Shown piece after piece: positions 44,886 to 53,670 of a stretch of 58,927 nt of DNA. Positions within the stretch are counted from its first letter, which is position 1; the number at the start of each line of letters is the position of its first letter. The DNA is from Candidatus Sabulitectum sp. (GTDB lineage: Bacteria; Fermentibacterota; Fermentibacteria; Fermentibacterales; JCC-6): contig JAIOSV010000017.1 in NCBI GenBank assembly GCA_021107435.1, positions 1-58,927 on the forward strand, given 5' to 3'. The position numbers and the translations under genes were made by a program. The notes under the pieces are model-generated. The model made no database searches, was not told the DNA's origin, and worked only from the letters and a program-made list of their open reading frames with translations.

Positions 44886-44900
44886 AGAAGGAGACTGGGA

Positions 44901-45044
44901 ATGGATAACAATTCAACACAGACAGAGCATGACTGGATTGCGGAAGAGACAGATTGTTGTTTATCTTATGGTGTTCATCCTATAGCGAGATACCTGACTG
45001 CGAAATACGAGAAAGAAACCGGAACAAAGGGGGACGACGAATGA
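44901..45044 (+). CDS. Small ORF (47 residues) coupled to the next gene
   Basis: ATG with AAGGAG eight bases upstream; the frame encodes an acidic, hydrophilic peptide (HDWIAEETDCC ... YEKETGTKGDDE) and its TGA overlaps the ATG of the next gene (ATGA at 45041-45044). It has no known match, signal peptide or membrane helix. It could be a genuine small protein or a leader whose translation sets expression of the next gene. Confidence 0.5.
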   Translation: MDNNSTQTEHDWIAEETDCCLSYGVHPIARYLTAKYEKETGTKGDDE

Positions 45045-45637
45045 AATTCATTGCTTTTTCTGCCTCTCTTCTGGCATTGACACTGACTGCCCTGGCTTCC
45101 GGTACGGATGACCTTCTTCAATACGATGACGGCATTGCCGACTGGTTTACATTTGAAGGAGAGTACAGGGGAACATGGTTCAATCTTGAAGACTTCTATC
45201 CCGCTGTTGATGCCACCGGATTTGTTGTGAATTATGCTGAAGTCTGGTTCTTTCATGTATCCACCCAACCGTGGGATACTTCATATTTCATTGGTGAGAT
45301 AACAGATGGAACTCCCGATTCTCCCGGAACGGTTTTTGCACACGATACAGGTATTGCCACACATCTCTCACCATCCTACATCTATCCAATGGCTCCCTGT
45401 ACAACCAGTATGAATTTTACAGTCACTGAGATCCCTCAATTCAGCCCCTTCTTGGGCGCACCATCTGTAGCCAGCGATTTATCACCCGCAACAAAACCTC
45501 GAAGTTTCACTGTAACCTCGTCAGTTATTGATTTCTGGCAGTATGATTTTCTCATTCGAGTCAACGGCTATCCCACTCCTCCTGTTGAACTTGCGAGAAC
45601 CACATGGGCATCTCTTAAAGCAACATTTTCACAATAA
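45041..45637 (+). CDS. Hypothetical secreted protein
   Basis: 198 residues from ATG 45041, which opens a clean signal peptide (FIAFSASLLALTLTALA) and overlaps the stop of the 47-residue ORF. The mature part starts with a DDLLQYDDGIADWF segment, as in other small exported beta-proteins of this type of genome, and shows alternating aromatic strands, suggesting a jelly-roll-like domain. There is no sorting domain and no recognised family. It is followed by a strong terminator. Confidence 0.75.
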   Translation: MKFIAFSASLLALTLTALASGTDDLLQYDDGIADWFTFEGEYRGTWFNLEDFYPAVDATGFVVNYAEVWFFHVSTQPWDTSYFIGEITDGTPDSPGTVFAHDTGIATHLSPSYIYPMAPCTTSMNFTVTEIPQFSPFLGAPSVASDLSPATKPRSFTVTSSVIDFWQYDFLIRVNGYPTPPVELARTTWASLKATFSQ

Positions 45638-45644
45638 GGATAAA

Positions 45645-45677
45645 AAAAGGGACGGCGCCTGATGCGCCGTCCCTTTT
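45645..45677. terminator. Bidirectional terminator
   Basis: AAAAGGGACGGCGC / GCGCCGTCCCTTTT, a 14-bp stem with loop CTGAT, flanked by A- and T-runs; it serves both the secreted protein gene (plus) and the small lipoprotein gene (minus). Confidence 0.92.
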
Positions 45678-45691
45678 AAAATCAGAAATAG

Positions 45692-45931
45692 TTATTCTGT
45701 AACTTCTTCTTCAGGAACTTCCTCAACTTCAACGACCTCGACTACTTCTTCGCCCTCAATGACTTCTTCGCCCTCAATGACTTCTTCGACCTCGACTACT
45801 TCTTCGACCTCGACTACTTCTTCGACCTCGACAGCATCGTCGCCTTCGATAACTTCATCAGCGGGCTCACCGCAACCCATACCAAAGATTGCCATCGTCA
45901 GAACCATCATTGCGATCGTGAATAATTTCAT
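45692..45931 (-). CDS. Small lipoprotein with acidic repeat tail
   Basis: 79 residues from ATG 45931 (GGAGGG eight bases upstream). Signal peptide with lipobox FGMGC, then a tail almost only of Val and Glu in six-residue steps (EVEEVV). At the DNA level 18-bp units repeat (TTCTTCGACCTCGACTAC on the plus strand), so length variation is expected. The extended, strongly negative chain would sit on a membrane surface; a cation-binding or spacer role is a guess. It has its own promoter at 46023-46051. Confidence 0.75.
   Translation of the reverse strand: MKLFTIAMMVLTMAIFGMGCGEPADEVIEGDDAVEVEEVVEVEEVVEVEEVIEGEEVIEGEEVVEVVEVEEVPEEEVTE
45719..45838. repeat. 18-bp coding tandem repeat
   Basis: Imperfect 18-bp units encoding EVEEVV-type hexapeptides in the small lipoprotein; neighbouring GAG/GAA-rich variants (EGEEVI) extend it. 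Confidence 0.8.
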
Positions 45932-46022
45932 TTGTAATCCCTCCGGATTTTTTGTTTCCAATACAGAAACCGCTTTTTTGATCCACCCCTGAATCACGGA
46001 CATTCCAGCCCAAATCTTCGCA

Positions 46023-46051
46023 ATTATCTATAGAAGACGGCTCCGGGTCAA
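46023..46051 (-). promoter_or_regulatory. Sigma-70-type promoter of the acidic lipoprotein
   Basis: Minus strand TTGACC (46046-46051), 17 bases, GATAAT (46023-46028; five of six consensus bases), about 90 bases before the ATG and just beyond the 3' end of rnhC. Confidence 0.6.
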
Positions 46052-46057
46052 GTCTTG

Positions 46058-46963
46058 TCAAGTTATCCTGCCTGTATTAGCGAAATGAACTTTGGCAGTT
46101 TCCAGCAGAACAGTGTCACCTTTTAAGAGAACAAGAGCTCTCCCAATGCTGTCCACAGGCGCTCCGGCACCTGGTGTAAGAGTAACCCCGTACTGGTCAG
46201 ACAACCTTGCAAGTTCATCAAGGTAAATGCTTCTGGCAATTATTGAAGCAGCGGCCACTGCTGGCTCACTGTCCTCGGCTCTTACCCGAAGCTCCACTAT
46301 AGAAACAGGAATGGTTAGCCATGGCTGGAGTCTTTTCATCTCGCAGAATTTATCTACAACTACCATGGCGGGTTTAGCCTCTCCCGCAAAGAGATCCTTA
46401 AAAGCTTTGCCGTGAGCCATAGCCAGAGTGTCGAGACTGTTCTTGCCTTGAAGCTTGAATCTATCGAAAAGTCTGTTGTACTCCCCGGGCAAAATCGAGC
46501 AGACGGCATATCTCACATCATTCATTACCGTAATCTTCTCGTACAACTCCCGCACCTTTGCTGCGGAGAGCTTCTTCGAATCTCCCACTCCCATAGCAAT
46601 AAGAGCCCTTGCTGCTGCCTGTTCACAAGCCACTGCAGCCACAACCAGCGGTCCGAAGTAGTCTCCCTTTCCCGCTTCATCACTGCCTGCGCGAAGACCC
46701 GGAGGAATATTGACAGAGGGAGCTGTCGCACTGCTGATCTGTGCCAGAACCAATTCCAGAAAACTTCTGTCTCCTCCAGCCTGCACGACGGAATTGCCTT
46801 TTTTCTTTGAGTAATAGAGGTTTATTCTGCATGAAGATCCGTACCCGGTCAGTGTGAGCTGTACTCCGTAAGGCAATTCCTTCTGCTCCCGGACAGAAAC
46901 TCCCATGGAAGAAAGCTTATTGACGGTTGCTTCCAGATGCTTTTTCAGTTCAACCGAAATCAC
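46058..46963 (-). CDS. rnhC: Ribonuclease HIII
   Basis: 301 residues. The N-terminal 90 are the TBP-like substrate-binding domain special to RNase HIII; the catalytic domain opens with GSDEAGKGDYFGPLVVAAV (Asp-Glu pair) and continues with VGDSKKL and VVDKFCEM. It removes RNA from RNA-DNA hybrids. Overlaps the upstream DUF3108 gene by 4 bases. Confidence 0.95.
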   Translation of the reverse strand: MISVELKKHLEATVNKLSSMGVSVREQKELPYGVQLTLTGYGSSCRINLYYSKKKGNSVVQAGGDRSFLELVLAQISSATAPSVNIPPGLRAGSDEAGKGDYFGPLVVAAVACEQAAARALIAMGVGDSKKLSAAKVRELYEKITVMNDVRYAVCSILPGEYNRLFDRFKLQGKNSLDTLAMAHGKAFKDLFAGEAKPAMVVVDKFCEMKRLQPWLTIPVSIVELRVRAEDSEPAVAAASIIARSIYLDELARLSDQYGVTLTPGAGAPVDSIGRALVLLKGDTVLLETAKVHFANTGRIT

Positions 46964-47766
46964 TGGAATGGATTCTCCACTTCCAGAGTTGTTCCCAAAG
47001 TGTACTCTTCAAGCATGCAAGTTATCGAGCCAATGATAATTGAGGCACTCATAAGGACCGGCATGTGTTTTTCGTCATCTGTAACCCAGATGAAAATCTC
47101 GCCCTGCTGCTTGAAAATACCATCGCCGCGGAGAACAGGCTGCAGTTGGATACAGTCAAAACTGCCCGCTCTTGTGCGAATTCTCTCGCGTCCCATAACT
47201 TTTACTTCAAGGGGATAGTTATCGTTGTCAACATGAACATCAATGGAAAAATTCCCACCCGGTTCAAGCTCCTGAGTTCGTGCATAGTAAAAAGCACTGA
47301 GCACATCAAGAGCATGGGGAGGAATTGGCATTTCAGCCAGTTCAGGATCATCCTCATCGGGGTAGTACGCAAAACCCGCTTCCTGATCAAAGTACATTTC
47401 TTCGCTGCTGGAGAAATCACCCTCCTGAATGCTTTTCATAAAGGTCAGTGAATGAAGCTGAACAATGTCAAGAAGAGCCTCGTTGATATCTATCACTTCA
47501 AAGAAACTGCTGAATGCCGGATTTGAGCGAGCCTCCGCTGTTATTCTGTATGCCAGCAGACCGTCATGATCAACCGGCCCGGAAACGCTCAAAGTAGCGG
47601 TACCCGCCTTTATTATACCGTACTCAACGCTGAATACCAGTCTTTCTCCAGGACCCCATGTACTGTTTTCCTCATAGCGTCTCTCGTAATCGCCCCAGTC
47701 CCATACGGAGCCGTAAGCAAAACAGGAAACCGCAATCCCAAGAATCAGTATTATCACAATTTTCAT
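46960..47766 (-). CDS. DUF3108-family exported protein
   Basis: 268 residues with a signal peptide (IVIILILGIAVSCFAYGS). The core GERLVFSVEYGIIKAGTATLSV, AEARSNPAFSSFFEVID and RERIRTRAGSFDCIQLQPVL is typical of DUF3108, periplasmic proteins of unknown function often found near lipopolysaccharide or outer-membrane genes. Here it lies between a glycosyltransferase gene and rnhC, to which it is coupled. Confidence 0.85.
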   Translation of the reverse strand: MKIVIILILGIAVSCFAYGSVWDWGDYERRYEENSTWGPGERLVFSVEYGIIKAGTATLSVSGPVDHDGLLAYRITAEARSNPAFSSFFEVIDINEALLDIVQLHSLTFMKSIQEGDFSSSEEMYFDQEAGFAYYPDEDDPELAEMPIPPHALDVLSAFYYARTQELEPGGNFSIDVHVDNDNYPLEVKVMGRERIRTRAGSFDCIQLQPVLRGDGIFKQQGEIFIWVTDDEKHMPVLMSASIIIGSITCMLEEYTLGTTLEVENPFQ

Positions 47767-47804
47767 TCATCATCCTTTCGAAATATTCCCTTGCAATATG
47801 TACA

Positions 47805-48695
47805 TCAGCCGAAGCCAAGTTGTTCCAATACCTCTGTCCACCTTTCTCCAACTGAATCGTAAGAAAGATGCTTTTCGCAATACTCCCTGGCATTTTCAGC
47901 CAGTATAGCCGCAAGCCCGCGATTCTCTAACAGGTGGTTGATCTGCCCCGCAAGCTGCCTCCAGTTACCGGGTGAATGCAAAAGTCCTGTAACACCGTCA
48001 GTTACAAGATCGCAGAGGCCACCTGTAGCCGCAGCCAGCAGTGGAACCCCCGAAGCCATAATCTCCATCCCCGTACGGGACGCCTCCTGATTCCCCAGGC
48101 TGGCAACAACCCCAACAGCGGCACGTCTGAGAAAAGGAATTACATCTTCAACCTCTCCCGCAAATTCCGCCCTGTTTTCAACGCCCAGGCTTTCGGCATA
48201 ATCCCGCATCTTCTTAACTGTATATAAATCTTCTCTTCCAGCGATTACAGCCCTGAAACCAGGATTCACCAGGGTCATTGCCTGCACAAGGGTTTTGTGC
48301 CCCTTTACAGGATCAAGCCTGCCCATGGCGAAAATGATCTTTCCCCTCGATTGAGCAGCAGGACAAAACATCTCAGTATCCACAGGTAATGGAATAACAA
48401 CTGCCCTGTCCTGAAATCCACCGGGCACTGCGGATTCACCGGAAAACACAAAAAGGTCTGTACGTCTGTGAAAAAATGCCACATCAGCCCTGGAAATCAC
48501 CTGTACAACCGGAAAATCATGATAAGCTGCCTTGACCAATCCGTAACACACAACCACATCAGGGTGAAAATCCCTAAAAACTGCGGAACCAGATTCTCTA
48601 CCCTCAAGAAGTACATCATGTCCCTTCTTAAGCAGACACCCGGCCGTAACTTCAGCATCAGTAAAATCGCAGCAGGCGGTAATAAGAATTCTCAT
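47805..48695 (-). CDS. Family 4-type glycosyltransferase
   Basis: 296 residues, GT-B fold. The C-terminal donor-binding half shows FAMGRLDPVKGHKTLVQA, NRAEFAGEVEDVIPFLRRA and the E-x7-E motif in EASRTGMEIMASGVPLLA. The N-terminal half is short. The donor and acceptor sugars cannot be read from sequence; it may work on cell-surface glycans with the DUF3108 protein encoded after it. Confidence 0.88.
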   Translation of the reverse strand: MRILITACCDFTDAEVTAGCLLKKGHDVLLEGRESGSAVFRDFHPDVVVCYGLVKAAYHDFPVVQVISRADVAFFHRRTDLFVFSGESAVPGGFQDRAVVIPLPVDTEMFCPAAQSRGKIIFAMGRLDPVKGHKTLVQAMTLVNPGFRAVIAGREDLYTVKKMRDYAESLGVENRAEFAGEVEDVIPFLRRAAVGVVASLGNQEASRTGMEIMASGVPLLAAATGGLCDLVTDGVTGLLHSPGNWRQLAGQINHLLENRGLAAILAENAREYCEKHLSYDSVGERWTEVLEQLGFG

Positions 48696-48770
48696 TCTTT
48701 CCCTTCTTTGCTCCCCCTTTTATAAATCATTCATCGGGAAACTGACACTGCAACCGAAAAGAGGAACCGG

Positions 48771-49946
48771 ATGCCACTGAAAACATCAAGAAGAACTGCG
48801 CTGATTCACATGCCGCCAATCCATACCATCATGAACAAGGTACGGAAGATGCGTGAAAGCGGTCAGGAAATTTACTCCATGGCTCAAGCAGTTCCCTGGT
48901 ATGATCCGCCACAAAAAGCGATTGAAGCTGCTAAACTGGAAATGAGCAGCAGCAGATTTCATTTCTACAGCCCTGACCCTGGACTGATGTCCACAAGAGT
49001 GGCTCTATCAAGGGAGATGAAAAACAGAAGGGGTATAAGCCTGAATCCCGCAACAGAACTCCACCTTACATGCGGCGCCAGCCAGGCCTTCGTTAGCGCG
49101 CTTATGTCGGTGGCAGACCCTGGAGACAGAGCAATAGTTCTTGAGCCCTACTACTTTGATCATGTCTTTGCCATTCAGTTCTCAAATCTGCAACTGGACT
49201 CTATTCCTATGATTGAGGAATCAGGATGGAACGTTCCCTGGGAAAAGCTGGAGGAAAGAGTACCCGGCGCAAAGGTCATGGTGCTTGTCAATCCCGGCAA
49301 CCCCACCGGAGCAACTCTCAGCGAGGAAGAAATCCGCAGAATTGTCGAACTCACCGGAGAAAACAACTGTACGCTGATAATTGACGAAACCTATGAGAGA
49401 TTCAATTTCACAGGAAGCTCATACCATCCCTGGATGGAGATAAAGGAAGAACATGTTCTCACACTGGGCAGCTTTTCCAAAAGCTTCAGCCTGTCAGGGT
49501 GGAGGCTGGGATACCTGTTCGGTGCCGACTACATCCTGGAAGAAGCTCTAAAGATACAGGACTCGATTGTTATCTGCCCCTCAACACCGGGACAGATCCT
49601 TCTGGAGAAATGTCTGAACCTGGATGGCTGGGTTGAAAACAGGGCAACTGAAGTTGAACACCGACTGCACCTCTGCAGAAAGGCCATGCAACAGTCCAGG
49701 GGTCTGGAGTGGCGGGAAGCTGAAGGTGGATTCTTTACACTTGCGAAAACACCCGCAGGAATTGATACATACACTCTTGCCGATTACCTCATTGACAAAT
49801 ACGCAATTGCCACAATACCCGGCGATGCATTCGGTGAATCCGGAAAACAACACCTTAGATTCAGCTTCGGATGTCTAGCGGATAAAGAACTAATCCCGGC
49901 GATGTCAGCTCTGTCCAATGTGGATCTTACAAATGTCAGTTTTTAA
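48771..49946 (+). CDS. Class I PLP-dependent aminotransferase
   Basis: 391 residues of aspartate/aromatic aminotransferase fold type I. NPGNPTGATLSEEE, DETYERFNF and the Schiff-base lysine in SFSKSFSLSGWRLGYLFG are intact, and LRFSFG near the end holds the carboxylate-binding arginine. Distinct from dapL (17854-19062). Amino-acid specificity is not evident. It ends inside the 3' end of the convergent DUF4416 gene (11-base overlap). Confidence 0.9.
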   Translation: MPLKTSRRTALIHMPPIHTIMNKVRKMRESGQEIYSMAQAVPWYDPPQKAIEAAKLEMSSSRFHFYSPDPGLMSTRVALSREMKNRRGISLNPATELHLTCGASQAFVSALMSVADPGDRAIVLEPYYFDHVFAIQFSNLQLDSIPMIEESGWNVPWEKLEERVPGAKVMVLVNPGNPTGATLSEEEIRRIVELTGENNCTLIIDETYERFNFTGSSYHPWMEIKEEHVLTLGSFSKSFSLSGWRLGYLFGADYILEEALKIQDSIVICPSTPGQILLEKCLNLDGWVENRATEVEHRLHLCRKAMQQSRGLEWREAEGGFFTLAKTPAGIDTYTLADYLIDKYAIATIPGDAFGESGKQHLRFSFGCLADKELIPAMSALSNVDLTNVSF

Positions 49947-50460
49947 GAAGTTTTCGTAACATCAGCTTTGCCTGCCGAAAGAAGTCATCAAATCTGCCGT
50001 CAATGAAGTCGGCAAAGCTGTGTTCCGGCCCGTGAAATTCTCCTCTTCTGTAACGAAGACAGGTATGGGCATAAACTCCTCCACTCATGTATATCTTGTC
50101 AGGAGCCGCCTTGCAGCTTGCAAGCACCAGCTTGCCGTGATCCATATAACCAGGGTCAATGTTCACCAGCCTGCTTCCATCTTCTCCGAATACCTCCTCT
50201 ATTTCAATACACTTCTCTTTCCAGACAGGCAACTCTGAAGGATCCCGGAGCGGAGCAAAACAGATCCACACCCGGAGTATTGATGAACCCATCTCACTCT
50301 CATAATAGTCGGTCATATCAAAAGCATAGGGTTCACTGAAAAGTACCACTTCACCGAAAAGCAGTTGAAGAGATGCCAGAGCCCCCTTAAGCGAAGCACT
50401 GTTGCTGTAAAGAACACTCACAACTGGCAGTACCGGGGGGAATGATTCAGGAAGAGACAT
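49936..50460 (-). CDS. DUF4416-family protein
   Basis: 174 residues matching the DUF4416 pattern (FGEVVLFSEPYAFDMTDYYESEMG, RLVNIDPGYMDHGKLVLAS, IYMSGGVYAHTCLRYRRGEFH, then WTFPDF-like FADFIDGRF). The family is cytoplasmic and uncharacterised, found in Deltaproteobacteria, Aquificae and FCB relatives. Its start contacts the stop of the NAT-like gene, so the two are co-translated. Confidence 0.85.
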   Translation of the reverse strand: MSLPESFPPVLPVVSVLYSNSASLKGALASLQLLFGEVVLFSEPYAFDMTDYYESEMGSSILRVWICFAPLRDPSELPVWKEKCIEIEEVFGEDGSRLVNIDPGYMDHGKLVLASCKAAPDKIYMSGGVYAHTCLRYRRGEFHGPEHSFADFIDGRFDDFFRQAKLMLRKLLKN

Positions 50461-51233
50461 CAGCTCCTCCGCCTCTGGAGCTCAACCCATGCTGCTTCTG
50501 CTATCTCCGGTGCAATTCCGAATGCTTCGCATATTTTCATAGCGTAGTCATCACGCAGCTTCAGATTCTTATTCCCGCAGCCGTCCACAATCCGCAGATT
50601 ACCGTTGTGAGCGCTGATTCTTCCACCAAGAAAACCTGTTCTGTTCAAATGCAGACTGTTTAACCCCGCAGACTCAAAAGATGCAGTCCAGTACTGCAAA
50701 AACTCAGAACGGGTAATCACTCTGGATTCAAGCTTGTACCTGAGCTGCTTTTTCCCGTTCTCTACCGTATGCAGCTCCCACCCGCCGGAAACCGGAGACC
50801 AGAACATTTTTCTCCCTGCAGTAACTACTTCACCGGCACCGGAGTCAGAAAGCTTCACGGCTCCCGGCACAACATAGCCGGGGTCAAGGATGAATCTTCC
50901 CGCCTCCCCTTCCACAAGCAAAGCACAGTGAATGTTCTTCCCGTGGTTCATATGCCCGGTCAGTGGCCGTGCTGAAAGACCGCATGAAGTAAAAACGCTT
51001 CCCAGAGTTTCGGTGAGTGAATAGCAGGTTCCACCTGTTCCCAGCTCCACATGCTCAGCCATGACTTGCTCTGCCAGACGAGGCTGATTCTCTCCGGAGG
51101 AACGAAGGAGAAACTTGGTCAGGTTCTCCCAGGGGATTTCCCCGAAAGTCTCCGCTATTCTGTGTATGTCTGCCGCGCTTCTGCCTGGAGCAAGGGCAAA
51201 ATGCTCAAAGAATATCTCAGCTGCTTTTTTCAT
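50460..51233 (-). CDS. Arylamine N-acetyltransferase-like protein
   Basis: 257 residues from ATG 51233 (KKAAEIFFEHF); the frame opens at 51290, but that part overlaps the divergent radical SAM gene. The NAT Cys-His-Asp triad can be read in GGTCYSLTETLG, NIHCALLVEG and FILDPGYVV. NAT enzymes transfer acetyl or other acyl groups from CoA to amines; related members act as amide synthases in natural-product pathways. No biosynthetic cluster is present, so the substrate is open. Confidence 0.78.
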   Translation of the reverse strand: MKKAAEIFFEHFALAPGRSAADIHRIAETFGEIPWENLTKFLLRSSGENQPRLAEQVMAEHVELGTGGTCYSLTETLGSVFTSCGLSARPLTGHMNHGKNIHCALLVEGEAGRFILDPGYVVPGAVKLSDSGAGEVVTAGRKMFWSPVSGGWELHTVENGKKQLRYKLESRVITRSEFLQYWTASFESAGLNSLHLNRTGFLGGRISAHNGNLRIVDGCGNKNLKLRDDYAMKICEAFGIAPEIAEAAWVELQRRRS

Positions 51234-51269
51234 GGGTTTATTATAATCCCCGGAACAGAAACGAGAACT

Positions 51270-52211
51270 ATGAATAAAAACAGATACCACTCTCTCAATA
51301 CCTATTTCAGAAAAACATTCGGAGAAAAGGTGTACAAGGTCAGCATAGCGGGAGGGTTCACCTGCCCCACCAGAGACGGGTCACGGGGCACAGAAGGTTG
51401 TGTATTCTGCAACCCCGCAGGCAGTGAACCAAAGCACTACCAGCCTGGAATGACCATTACGAAACAGCTGGAGCTGGCCACAGAATATGTCAGAGAAAGA
51501 CACGAAACAGATCACTTTCTTGCTTACTTTCAGGATTACACAACCACATACAAGGATGTGAAAAGCCTGAAAAAGATGTACCGGGAAGCTCTCAATTTCC
51601 CGGGTATCAGGGGGCTTTCCCTCTGCACAAGACCGGACTGCATAAGTGAAGATGTCATGGATCTCCTGAAAGACCTCTCACAGGAAACTTTCGTCTGGGT
51701 GGAGCTGGGAATTCAAAGCGGATGCGATGTAACACTCCTGCGTATGAACAGAGGACATACTGTATACGATTCAGAGACAGCTTTTGAGAAACTTCACAAA
51801 CGCAACATCAGAACCGCTGCCCATGTGATCCTTGGTTTTCCGGGAGAATCAAGAAAGGAAACACTGACAACAGCAAAGCTGGTAAACAAGTCAGGCACGG
51901 CCGGTGTGAAGCTCCAGAATCTGCATATTATCAAAGACACACAACTGGCAGAGCAATACAAGAAAGGTGAATTCGAACCGATGCGCAGAAGCGAGTATGC
52001 CGGTCTCGCCGCTGATTTCATTGAACGCACCCGACCGGATATTGTGATTCAGCGTGTAACCGGTGAAGCACCTCCCAGAATGCTTGTGGCACCCGAGTGG
52101 GCTATCAACAAGCTTGCCGTTATGAATCGGGTGAAGCGGGAGCTGATGTACAGAGATTCATGGCAGGGCAGGCTGCTGGGCTACACCATGGAAGATATAC
52201 CGTCACTCTGA
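51270..52211 (+). CDS. YhcC-type radical SAM protein (TIGR01212 family)
   Basis: 313 residues from ATG 51270. The N-terminus RYHSLNTYFRKTFGEKVYKV and the extended cysteine motif CPTRDGSRGTEGCVFC are diagnostic of the YhcC family; later LCTRPDCI, WVELGIQSG, HVILGFPGE and KLQNLHIIKDT are the SAM-barrel signature. It binds 4Fe-4S and cleaves S-adenosylmethionine; its biological substrate is not established. The 51051-51269 part of the frame is only an antisense shadow of the NAT gene. Confidence 0.93.
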   Translation: MNKNRYHSLNTYFRKTFGEKVYKVSIAGGFTCPTRDGSRGTEGCVFCNPAGSEPKHYQPGMTITKQLELATEYVRERHETDHFLAYFQDYTTTYKDVKSLKKMYREALNFPGIRGLSLCTRPDCISEDVMDLLKDLSQETFVWVELGIQSGCDVTLLRMNRGHTVYDSETAFEKLHKRNIRTAAHVILGFPGESRKETLTTAKLVNKSGTAGVKLQNLHIIKDTQLAEQYKKGEFEPMRRSEYAGLAADFIERTRPDIVIQRVTGEAPPRMLVAPEWAINKLAVMNRVKRELMYRDSWQGRLLGYTMEDIPSL

Positions 52212-52310
52212 CGGAAAACTCCAGTATCAAACGCTCGCATCAGATCAATCTTTTAAATTATCCTCAGTTCAATCCGGAAAAGAATTACCCGTGAAAACGA
52301 TCCTGAGCAG

Positions 52311-52832
52311 TCATCGAGATCGCTTGCGTCGCCCTCTCACCACGGCATGTTTGTGAAAATCCGCAGGTATTCCCCCTCCAATTGCCTCAAAATCAGGGTT
52401 TGGATCTATGCCCGCCTCCTCGGCAGTCACAAACAGCTCAGCCAGAGCCATCAGGGAATCACGATAGTCATTGCTTCCTGTCTGGATGGCTGCGGCAGCA
52501 AGCCCTATCCGCAACCAGCTCCTGTTCCCGCTTGAACGGACCTGTTTGGCTGATTCATAAACATGCCCGAGAAGGCAATTCAATACACCCTTCCTGCCGG
52601 ATACGGCATCCCGGATCAGCCATCGTTCCCGTTTGGAGGCATCCAGGTAGATCTGGCACAAATCGTTGAAGAACTGCCCGTGTTCCTGCTTTGGCGCGTA
52701 GATAACCAGACTGCTGCTGTGGCATTGCTTCTCAATAGCCTCTAACTGACCCTTTATACCATTCAGCTTGATTCTGGTGTCACTTGATGACATATGCTGC
52801 TCATCCCCCGGACTGTTAAGAACTGTCTTCAC
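52311..52832 (-). CDS. Hypothetical cytoplasmic helical protein
   Basis: 173 residues, not recognised. No signal peptide or membrane helix; mostly helical with a conserved-looking RSWLRIGLAAAAIQTGSNDYRDSLMALAELFVTAEEAGIDP core and a basic tail (RGRRKRSR). The first 16 bases overlap the acetyltransferase gene upstream; a second ATG at residue 14 is an alternative start. Probably co-transcribed with that gene. Confidence 0.7.
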   Translation of the reverse strand: MKTVLNSPGDEQHMSSSDTRIKLNGIKGQLEAIEKQCHSSSLVIYAPKQEHGQFFNDLCQIYLDASKRERWLIRDAVSGRKGVLNCLLGHVYESAKQVRSSGNRSWLRIGLAAAAIQTGSNDYRDSLMALAELFVTAEEAGIDPNPDFEAIGGGIPADFHKHAVVRGRRKRSR

Positions 52833-53331
52833 TTCTGCTGACTAATTTCTCATAGCAGGAGAACAGACCCTTTCGAAAATGCACTGTTCCTGCTTTTCTG
52901 TACCCTCGTCGTTCATAAAGGGCTACAGCTTGAGGATTCTCGGTGAAAGCGTCAAGACGAATTGTATCAAACCCTTTGGATTCGGCTTCTTTTTCGGCAA
53001 AATCCATAAGTCGTGAAGCGAGCTTCCTGCCCTGGTGTTCCGGAGCAATTGTCAATCTATACACGGCGAGTACTCTGCCGCAGTAGATCCAGTGGACATC
53101 GTTGTACTCAGGCAGTTCTTCCGGGCTTAAGGTTACGAATCCGGCAATTCCCGTTTTGTTCTCAATCACATGCATGTGCCCGTTTTCTATATCGTTCCGC
53201 AAAGTAGTTCTATTCGGGTAAATATCGTCCCACTGGTCAATGTTCTGCTCTTCCATATGACATGTGGCATTTCGAACAATAGCTGTCACTCTCTCCAGAT
53301 CTTCCATATCAGCAGACCTGATAGTATTCAT
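52816..53331 (-). CDS. GNAT-family N-acetyltransferase
   Basis: 171 residues. The acetyl-CoA-binding motif is clear: VYRLTIAPEHQGRKLASRLMDFAEKEAESKG, then the beta-bulge IRLDAFTENPQAVALYERRGYRKAG. It acetylates an amine of a small molecule or protein; the substrate is unknown. CTCCTCC complement (GGAGGAG) lies just upstream of the ATG. Confidence 0.9.
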   Translation of the reverse strand: MNTIRSADMEDLERVTAIVRNATCHMEEQNIDQWDDIYPNRTTLRNDIENGHMHVIENKTGIAGFVTLSPEELPEYNDVHWIYCGRVLAVYRLTIAPEHQGRKLASRLMDFAEKEAESKGFDTIRLDAFTENPQAVALYERRGYRKAGTVHFRKGLFSCYEKLVSRSEDSS

Positions 53332-53360
53332 TCTCCTCCTTGAACTATCCTTTCTTTACC

Positions 53361-53621
53361 TCATCTCGTATTCTCTACCAGTCGTCCATTGATATATTTA
53401 TGTAGGATACTGGATATAAAAGTCTGATAAAGCAAACCTTCGTGCAAGGCAGCTTTCTGAAAGTGAGTCAGGTCGCGTTCCGTCATTCGAATATTTACAC
53501 GTTTGGACTTTCTCAGAGTGGCTTCAGCTGCTTCCTGCGCAAAATTGGAAATTTGTTTCCACTCCCCTTTTTCCACAGAGTCAGGCATATCCTTTTCCTC
53601 TTTTGTCAGTTTCATTTTCAA
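53361..53621 (-). CDS. Ribbon-helix-helix (CopG-like) antitoxin, apparently without its toxin
   Basis: 86 residues. The C-terminal half RVNIRMTERDLTHFQKAALHEGLLYQTFISSILHKYI is the ribbon-helix-helix type seen in BrnA/CopG antitoxins. The toxin normally lies just upstream in the same operon, but the next gene upstream (53671) is unrelated and 50 bases away, and downstream is the acetyltransferase. So this is an orphan, possibly acting on a toxin elsewhere or as a plain repressor. GGAGGTG precedes the ATG. Confidence 0.8.
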   Translation of the reverse strand: MKMKLTKEEKDMPDSVEKGEWKQISNFAQEAAEATLRKSKRVNIRMTERDLTHFQKAALHEGLLYQTFISSILHKYINGRLVENTR

Positions 53622-53670
53622 TCACCTCCCAGATACCGTTTCATGATCCATACAAATCACATTGTGTGCA

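Noticed and set aside
51051..51269. Upstream extension of the radical SAM gene
   Set aside because: It is antisense to the N-terminal NAT-like coding region; the family N-terminus begins at ATG 51270.
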